Origin: a virus
DNA length: 20,495 nt
Direction: 5' to 3' (one strand)
IMG/VR virus record: IMGVR_UViG_3300009159_003223
Location: 1 to 20,495 of that record
This document shows, in pieces, positions 16,026-20,495 of this stretch (the stretch's first letter is position 1; every line of letters starts with the position of its first letter). Under the pieces are notes generated by a model, which worked only from the letters and a program-made list of their open reading frames with translations, was not told the DNA's origin and did no database searches. The position numbers and the translations under genes are program-made.

Positions 16026-16781
16026 ATGACAGAATCAAGAACATATAATGAAACAGCACTAGATGCCATGGCCGGAGATGGTGGTTACGGCCTGGCTAAA
16101 ATTTGCGATCATCTTCGCTTTAAATTCAAGCGTGACGGAAAAAGATTCTGGGCTGGCGACAACGTTAGCGAGTATATTGACGAGTCGATGAAAGAGCAAC
16201 TAATTAACGAAGCTACAACAGCGTTTGAAGGTGTACTTGATGCACTACTAATTGACAGAGAAAATGATCCAAACTCACAAGGCACAGCAAGGCGTCTTGC
16301 TAAAATGTACTTCAATGAAATCATGTCTGGCCGTTATGAGGCGAGCCCTAATGCTACGGCTTTCCCGAACGATACGGACGGAAAATATGACGGTATGCTT
16401 GTGGTGCGTAGCGAGCTTAAGAGCATGTGTAGCCATCATCACCAACCTGTTACGGGTGTGGCTTATATTGGAATCATTGCTGGCCCCAAACTCATTGGTT
16501 TATCCAAGTACACTCGGATCGCGCAGTGGTGTGCCAGACGTGGAACTTTACAAGAAGAGCTCTGCATGGACATCGCTCGTGAGATCGAGTTCGCAACTGG
16601 ATCCCGAGATGTTGCTGTTTATATTCAGGCTACCCACGGATGTTGCGAGAATCGTGGTATTATGGCTCACAGTAGTCTCACCCAAACAACGGTACTCCGT
16701 GGAGCATTCAAAACAGACCAAAGCGTAAAGAAGGAATTCTTTGACAACATCAAACTACAACAGGACTTTGCACCAAGATGA
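16026..16781 (+). CDS. folE: GTP cyclohydrolase I
   Basis: Converts GTP to 7,8-dihydroneopterin triphosphate, the first step of folate and of 7-deazaguanine synthesis. It is 251 aa against 222 in E. coli. Cys135, His137 and His138 in SMCSHHHQP match the E. coli CEHH motif with zinc ligands C110 and H113 and catalytic H112. Cys206 in THGCCENRG matches the third zinc ligand C181. GIIAGPKLIGLSKYTRIAQW and QEELCMDIAREI are the classic core segments, and LRGAFKTD matches LGGLFKSS near the end. All active-site residues are present. Start has AAGGA at 16016-16020. With queD and dpdA homologues nearby, a role in making the base for DNA modification is likely. Confidence 0.95.
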   Translation: MTESRTYNETALDAMAGDGGYGLAKICDHLRFKFKRDGKRFWAGDNVSEYIDESMKEQLINEATTAFEGVLDALLIDRENDPNSQGTARRLAKMYFNEIMSGRYEASPNATAFPNDTDGKYDGMLVVRSELKSMCSHHHQPVTGVAYIGIIAGPKLIGLSKYTRIAQWCARRGTLQEELCMDIAREIEFATGSRDVAVYIQATHGCCENRGIMAHSSLTQTTVLRGAFKTDQSVKKEFFDNIKLQQDFAPR

Positions 16782-17182
16782 TCAAATACGCAACACTACA
16801 GGCCGCACAAGAAGGCAAGGTGGCACCCTGGGATCTAGAAGTTCCTGAACTCAGCACTCAACACGTGACTGTGTTTCGAGATCGTTTTCCAGTAACCGCG
16901 GGTCATTTGTTGTTTGTACCACGTAACAACACCGACGAAGGCATTGTTGTTTGTCTAGGTACCGCATTGATTGCCGGGCAACAGATGGTTGCTCGTGACG
17001 AATGTGACGCATTCAACGTGGGACTAAATATGGGAGAAGCCGCAGGACAAACTGTGATGTACCCGCATGTACACTTGATGCCAAGACGTGCAGGAGATAC
17101 AGTTGATCCCGTAGGCGGCGTCCGAGGAATTATCCCTGGACAGGCCAACTATCGCAAAGGCGATTATCAACTTCCTGATTAA
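16778..17182 (+). CDS. HIT-family nucleotide-binding protein
   Basis: A 134-aa histidine-triad protein, a family that hydrolyses or transfers nucleotidyl groups from dinucleotides and adenylylated amines. It has the N-terminal FRDRFPVTAGHLLFVPR (about 33-49) and GLNMGEAAGQTVMYPH plus HLMPRRAGD (about 82-107). His97-Val-His99 are the second and third histidines of the HxHxHxx motif; the first is replaced by Tyr95. The usual nucleophile is the middle histidine, so activity is possible. It overlaps folE by 4 nt and shares TAATG with the Rieske gene. A link to pterin or nucleotide-sugar metabolism is inference. Confidence 0.85.
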   Translation: MIKYATLQAAQEGKVAPWDLEVPELSTQHVTVFRDRFPVTAGHLLFVPRNNTDEGIVVCLGTALIAGQQMVARDECDAFNVGLNMGEAAGQTVMYPHVHLMPRRAGDTVDPVGGVRGIIPGQANYRKGDYQLPD

Positions 17183-18012
17183 TGTTTCTATCACTAAGTC
17201 AACACGTTCCAATTGGGCATGTAATCCCGTTACCCCAATATGATAATCGAGTATCCATTGTTAACAATGGAACGTTGTCTCTAATGAGCAACATTTGCCC
17301 TCATCAAAACAGTCGTATTGTTAGATGCGCTACTGACCACAGTCATTTACAATGTCCATACCATGGACTAAAATTTGATCACAACGGCGCAGGAGTAGAC
17401 AGCAAATACAGTCTAGAAAAATGGCCTGTGTATCAAAATCAAACCATGTTGTTTGATCAGCATGTGAGTTGCACATTTCCTATTGACACAAAAGACATGG
17501 CATTGATAGAACATCGGCAAGACATTGTCAATGCAAGTCCTGCAACTATCATGGATGTGTTTTTAGACATTGTTCATATTCCTGTTGCTCATGCCGGGGT
17601 ATATGAGCAGATTGGCATCACTGGTATTGGAGATCTCACCTGGTCTACATTTGAAAACGGTAGTATACAATTTGTACCGGCACAAGAAGGCATGGATATG
17701 GTGCTCGAAGATCGACAATATAATTTGGGTGCATGTTGGATGGCAGTGTACCCTGGTACCATGATTGAATGGCAACCAGGTGCATTGTTTGTCACAATGG
17801 CACACAGCATTGACGAAACAACCAGTCGTGTGCAGGTATACAAATACAAAGACAATCGATACTGGGAAGAAGCCTGGGCAATAAATCAGCAGGTGTGGGA
17901 AACCGCCTGGGCACAAGATCGAGAACTTGCTGAATCTATTGTGTATCCAGCTGTGGAAAATCTAGATGAACTAAAACAACACTACATGATTTGGAAACAA
18001 GATGCTGTGTAA
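17182..18012 (+). CDS. Rieske non-heme iron oxygenase
   Basis: A 276-aa oxygenase alpha-subunit-like protein. Cys39-x-His41 (CPH) and Cys58-x2-His61 (CPYHG), 16 residues apart, bind the [2Fe-2S] Rieske cluster. The mononuclear iron site is DIVHIPVAH with Asp129, His132 and His137; Asp246 in WAQDRELAES fits the third iron ligand. Family members hydroxylate, desaturate or demethylate small molecules with electrons from a reductase, which is not encoded here, so a host ferredoxin or reductase must serve. It is shorter than typical alpha subunits (340-450 aa), but both metal sites are complete. It overlaps the following gene by 11 nt. Confidence 0.9.
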   Translation: MFLSLSQHVPIGHVIPLPQYDNRVSIVNNGTLSLMSNICPHQNSRIVRCATDHSHLQCPYHGLKFDHNGAGVDSKYSLEKWPVYQNQTMLFDQHVSCTFPIDTKDMALIEHRQDIVNASPATIMDVFLDIVHIPVAHAGVYEQIGITGIGDLTWSTFENGSIQFVPAQEGMDMVLEDRQYNLGACWMAVYPGTMIEWQPGALFVTMAHSIDETTSRVQVYKYKDNRYWEEAWAINQQVWETAWAQDRELAESIVYPAVENLDELKQHYMIWKQDAV

Positions 18013-18868
18013 AAATTCATGGATAGACATGACCTGGGACGGCAAGCCGGCTAGAACTGGAAAAGAAAATATACAAGTTGAGTTTCATCAGCGAGCAAAA
18101 ACATTAATAAATTTTGATCTAGCTTGCGATATGGCGGCACGAGAAATTTATGACACACATAAAGATCTCTACTTGGGTCTCAGCGGCGGTGCAGACAGTG
18201 AGTATATTGCCACCTGTTTTCATCGCAATGGAATACCGTTTACTCCAGTTATTTTACAATACAATCTTGCAACTTCAAATGATCAAATATATGAATCTTG
18301 GTATGCAAAACAATGGTGCAGGCAACACAACGTAGAACCGTTGATAGTCAATATTGATGATTACGTAACTTCTAAACGTGAAGCAACCCTGTACCTCGAA
18401 CTCAAACCAAGATTGATCGGCGGTGCAGTTACCACAGGATTTTTAAAAAGTTGTGTGGAAGAACGCGGGGGAAAATTACTTTCTGGGTTTCAACTAGAAT
18501 ACTATCCGGATCACGAGCAAATGACTTATTTAGAATCACAACTAAAAAACTACAACGGATTTGTGTTGGAAGAATCAGATCTTTACATAGAAACACTAGG
18601 ACAAAATCAGCATCCGTGGGCGTTTTTTTATTGGAGTCCAGAAATAATTGCTGGATTCGTGCATGAGTGGAATGTTAATAAAACTATGACCGAAAACAAA
18701 TCTTTGATTTATAAAACCAGTTATAGACCTAAGTTTTCGTACCCAACAGGTTTTTTCCCAGGGCATCAATCGACTATTAGAAAAACAATTGCTAGTAGCA
18801 AATGGGGCACAAGAGACTGTGCATTAATGGGTAGCAGGGAACATTTGCTATCACAGTTATTGGAGTAA
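18002..18868 (+). CDS. PP-loop ATP pyrophosphatase (QueC-step candidate)
   Basis: A 288-aa protein with LYLGLSGGADSEYIATCF (about 56-73); Ser61-Gly-Gly-Ala-Asp-Ser66 is the SGGxDS PP-loop of N-type ATP pyrophosphatases, which adenylate a carbonyl before amination or thiolation. PFTPVILQYN (about 80-89) and VEPLIVNIDDY (about 111-121) are the next strands of this fold. QueC, asparagine synthetase, NAD synthetase and PAPS reductase share it. The C-terminal four-cysteine zinc motif of QueC is absent. The central region (LESQLKNYNGFVLEESDLYIE) has no known counterpart to me. Its place between folE and queD makes a preQ0-type amidation role plausible, but a sugar-amidation role fits the cluster equally. 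Confidence 0.7.
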   Translation: MLCKNSWIDMTWDGKPARTGKENIQVEFHQRAKTLINFDLACDMAAREIYDTHKDLYLGLSGGADSEYIATCFHRNGIPFTPVILQYNLATSNDQIYESWYAKQWCRQHNVEPLIVNIDDYVTSKREATLYLELKPRLIGGAVTTGFLKSCVEERGGKLLSGFQLEYYPDHEQMTYLESQLKNYNGFVLEESDLYIETLGQNQHPWAFFYWSPEIIAGFVHEWNVNKTMTENKSLIYKTSYRPKFSYPTGFFPGHQSTIRKTIASSKWGTRDCALMGSREHLLSQLLE

Positions 18869-18952
18869 ATATTCTTTTACACCGGCCTTCGGCGTTCATC
18901 CCGGTATACAAACTCTGCCGCCTATGCTATAATTTAACATAGGAGAAACAGC
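18869..18952 (+). promoter_or_regulatory. Intergenic region with extended -10 promoter for queD
   Basis: TATACA at 18905-18910, a 17-bp spacer, and a perfect TATAAT at 18928-18933 preceded by TGC (18925-18927), an extended -10 element. Transcription would start near 18940, just before AGGAG (18941-18945), which lies 8 nt before the ATG. The upstream part has ACCGG 18881-18885 pairing with CCGGT 18901-18905 around a GCC-TTC-GGC mini-stem; no T-run follows, so it is not a convincing terminator. The -10 region also resembles, imperfectly, the T4 late promoter TATAAATA. Confidence 0.7.
18921..18943 (+). promoter_or_regulatory. Hairpin enclosing the -10 box and masking the queD Shine-Dalgarno
   Basis: CCTATG at 18921-18926 and CATAGG at 18938-18943 form a perfect 6-bp stem with an 11-nt loop that contains the TATAAT box. 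The 3' arm includes the AGG of the AGGAG ribosome binding site. RNA reading through from upstream would hold the full hairpin; RNA started at the local promoter (near 18940) would lack the 5' arm. The same logic is known for T4 genes e, soc and 49. Confidence 0.55.
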
Positions 18953-19450
18953 ATGACACCAGTAGTTTACAAATATACCTCAACCAAAGAGTACCACGAC
19001 GCATTTCCATGTGCATACAGACAATGGAGGGCAGACAGTCATTGTAATTTGATACATGGATATTCGTTTAGTATGAAATTTTTCTTTGGCACAGATGACT
19101 TGGATGTGCGTAACTGGGCCGCAGACTATGGCGGCCTCAAAGAACTTAAAAAGACCCTGGAAGATCAATTTGACCATACGTTGCTGGTAGCACAAGATGA
19201 TCCAGAATTGGCAACATTCAAGTTACTGCAAGAGAAGAAAATGGCCAAACTCACAATACTGCCAAGGCTGGGCTGTGAAGGTCTTAGCGACATGCTGTAC
19301 AAGTATGTCAACGGTGTGTACATTCCAGACTTGTGGGGGCCAGGTGAAGCCAAGAGACTATGGTGCTATCGCATTGAAGTACGTGAAACGCAGGCCAACA
19401 TGGCCTTCCGTGAAGGGCATCGTGAATGGAATGAAGACTTGTTTGCATAA
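18953..19450 (+). CDS. queD: QueD-like 6-carboxytetrahydropterin synthase
   Basis: A 165-aa T-fold protein of the QueD/PTPS family, expected to act on dihydroneopterin triphosphate made by FolE. Cys31 in SHCNLIHGYS aligns with the catalytic Cys of C-x3-HGH; FDHTLL (about 74-79) is the L-D-H motif with the catalytic His; GCEGLSDML (about 103-111) and YRIEVRETQ (about 142-150) hold the substrate-binding Glu residues. Of three zinc histidines only His35 is in place: Tyr22 and Tyr37 stand at the other two positions, with His15 or His30 as possible substitutes. It has its own promoter and a strong AGGAG. Its stop is shared with an in-frame ATG of the next gene. Confidence 0.8.
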   Translation: MTPVVYKYTSTKEYHDAFPCAYRQWRADSHCNLIHGYSFSMKFFFGTDDLDVRNWAADYGGLKELKKTLEDQFDHTLLVAQDDPELATFKLLQEKKMAKLTILPRLGCEGLSDMLYKYVNGVYIPDLWGPGEAKRLWCYRIEVRETQANMAFREGHREWNEDLFA

Positions 19451-19461
19451 TGGAGATGTCG

Positions 19462-20295
19462 ATGAAAGAACATGAATACGGTATTGCTATGCTGTTGGCC
19501 ACTCGTGGTCGAACAGAAAGCCTGGGTCGTAGTATACGTAGTTTGGTAGAGCTAGCCGACGATGTTAGTCGTGTGCAAATCATGTTTGCGTTTGACAATG
19601 ATGACGACGTGGGGTTCAAGTACTTTGCGAATGAACTGCAACCTTGGATGGACGAGCGTGACATAAGTTATACTGCCATGAAGTTTGAACGCATGGGCTA
19701 TGTGAACTTACACAAGTACAACAATGCCATGGCCAAGCACACCGACAGTGACTGGTTGGTGATCTGGAACGATGATGCTGTGATGCAAAGTCAAGGTTGG
19801 GACACCACCATACTCAGTTATACCGGCCAGTTCAAACTGCTGAGTTTTTGCACTCATCGCATGCATCCTTATTCAATCTTTCCTATAGTACCCCGAACAT
19901 GGTATGACCTGCTGGGCTATATCAGCCCTCATCCCACACAAGATGGTTGGGTAAGTCAGCAGGCCTACATGCTGGACATCTATCAGCGAATTACCGTGGA
20001 TGTGCTGCATGATCGATTTGACTTGACTGGCAACAACAACGATGATATCTATGCCAATCGTCCCATGCTAGAAGGCAAGCCCGATGATCCTAGAGACTTT
20101 CACAGCAAAGAGATGATAGATTTGCGCCATTTAGATTGTGCTAAATTGGCCACTGTCATGCGTAGACAAGGCATGAACACTGAATTTTTTGAAAATATTT
20201 TTAAAGGCACACAAGACCCCTGGCAGAGACTGGCCGAAAATGACATCAACAGCCAAATGGTACAGTTTGCCAATCCACATGTGCTCAAGGCTTAA
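19462..20295 (+). CDS. GT-A fold glycosyltransferase, GT2-like
   Basis: A 277-aa protein from ATG 19462; upstream ATGs at 19450 and 19456 are in frame, but GGAG at 19452-19455 sits 6 nt before 19462. The opening IAMLLATRGRTESLGRSIRSL (segments about 7-27) is the nucleotide-sugar strand of GT2-like enzymes, with VQIMFAFDNDDD following. DSDWLVIWNDDAV (about 94-106) carries the metal-binding Asp-Asp of the DxD position. A C-terminal LTGNNNDDIYANRP region may be part of the acceptor site. No membrane helix is present, so it is probably cytoplasmic. Donor and acceptor are unknown. Confidence 0.75.
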   Translation: MKEHEYGIAMLLATRGRTESLGRSIRSLVELADDVSRVQIMFAFDNDDDVGFKYFANELQPWMDERDISYTAMKFERMGYVNLHKYNNAMAKHTDSDWLVIWNDDAVMQSQGWDTTILSYTGQFKLLSFCTHRMHPYSIFPIVPRTWYDLLGYISPHPTQDGWVSQQAYMLDIYQRITVDVLHDRFDLTGNNNDDIYANRPMLEGKPDDPRDFHSKEMIDLRHLDCAKLATVMRRQGMNTEFFENIFKGTQDPWQRLAENDINSQMVQFANPHVLKA

Positions 20296-20302
20296 ATACA
20301 GT

Positions 20303-20495
20303 ATGAAACATACCATTGCCTTTGTGCAACCCAACTTTCAGCAAGGCCCCAAAGAATTCAATGCCTATTACCTGCCGTATTCTGCAGGGGTAGTATGGAG
20401 TTATAGCCTAGCTGACCCTGCCATCCGTGAACAGTTTGAAGCCACTGACTGGATCTGGCGCCGAGATGCGCTGGAGCCAACAGCACAACGCCTGG
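20303..20495 (+). CDS. Probable B12-binding radical SAM protein, 5' part only
   Basis: The first 64 codons of an open frame that runs off the window. It reads MKHTIAFVQPNFQQGPKEFN and then AYYLPYSAGVVWSYSL, ending with TDWIWRRDALEPTAQRL. The hydrophobic opening strand, the YYLPYSAG segment and the WRRD segment resemble the N-terminal cobalamin-binding domain of B12-dependent radical SAM enzymes. The CxxxCxxC cluster motif would lie downstream and cannot be seen, so the class is tentative. The start is 7 nt after the preceding stop, without an obvious Shine-Dalgarno. Such enzymes methylate or rearrange unactivated carbons. Confidence 0.5.
   Translation, partial: MKHTIAFVQPNFQQGPKEFNAYYLPYSAGVVWSYSLADPAIREQFEATDWIWRRDALEPTAQRL

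Noticed and set aside
18002-18868. Naming the PP-loop gene queC
   Set aside because: Only the SGGxDS loop supports it; the zinc-binding cysteines of QueC are missing.
18881-18905. Possible intrinsic terminator before queD
   Set aside because: ACCGG/CCGGT gives only a 5-bp stem around a long loop and no run of T follows.
1-20495. tRNA genes, CRISPR arrays, insertion sequences or attachment sites
   Set aside because: Non-coding gaps are under 100 nt, with no cloverleaf, spaced direct repeats or transposase seen by eye.

Overview
The window looks like part of a T4-like tailed bacteriophage genome (myovirus type) from an uncultured lineage. The evidence is a family B DNA polymerase of gp43 size carrying the exonuclease and polymerase motifs, a gp45-like sliding clamp, and a small DsbA-like DNA-binding protein. 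All 23 genes lie on the + strand and most of them overlap by 1 to 50 nt. No tRNA, rRNA, CRISPR array, integrase or insertion sequence was seen. The host cannot be told from this sequence.

Layout. (1) 1-3830: dsbA-like gene, then four accessory genes overlapping end to end: amidinotransferase-like pentein enzyme, putative glycosyltransferase, SGNH-like hydrolase and 2OG-Fe(II) oxygenase-like protein. (2) 3831-8488: replication block with a sigma70-type promoter, DNA polymerase, an atypical methyltransferase-like gene, a second promoter, the sliding clamp and a small DUF2061 membrane protein. (3) 8439-11250: a DpdA/TGT-like transglycosylase, an unrecognised protein, a possible T-fold (PTPS-like) protein and a small unknown. 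(4) 11247-16024: a sugar and glycosylation run with a GT-B glycosyltransferase, a GalE-like epimerase, a second SDR epimerase, a 2OG-oxygenase-like/LIC12192-like fusion and a half-length DegT-like protein. (5) 16026-18868: GTP cyclohydrolase I, HIT protein, Rieske oxygenase and PP-loop ATPase. (6) 18869-20495: a promoter with a hairpin, a QueD-like protein, a GT-A glycosyltransferase and the first 64 codons of a probable B12-binding radical SAM protein that runs off the window.

Two functional themes are interleaved. The first is a probable 7-deazaguanine DNA-modification route: FolE (GTP to dihydroneopterin triphosphate), a QueD-like enzyme (to 6-carboxytetrahydropterin), a PP-loop ATPase that could serve at the QueC step but lacks QueC's zinc cysteines, and a DpdA-like enzyme to exchange the base into DNA. 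No canonical QueE or QueC is visible here. The second theme is synthesis and transfer of unusual sugars or small substituents, with several oxygenases, an amidinotransferase and at least three glycosyltransferases. Its target (virion protein, DNA base or host envelope) cannot be read from the sequence.

The most interesting regulatory signal is at queD. Its promoter -10 box lies inside the loop of a perfect 6-bp inverted repeat whose 3' arm holds the start of the Shine-Dalgarno sequence. This recalls the T4 arrangement in which read-through transcripts are translationally silenced and locally initiated ones are not. A closely similar promoter-to-RBS cassette precedes the sliding clamp gene.
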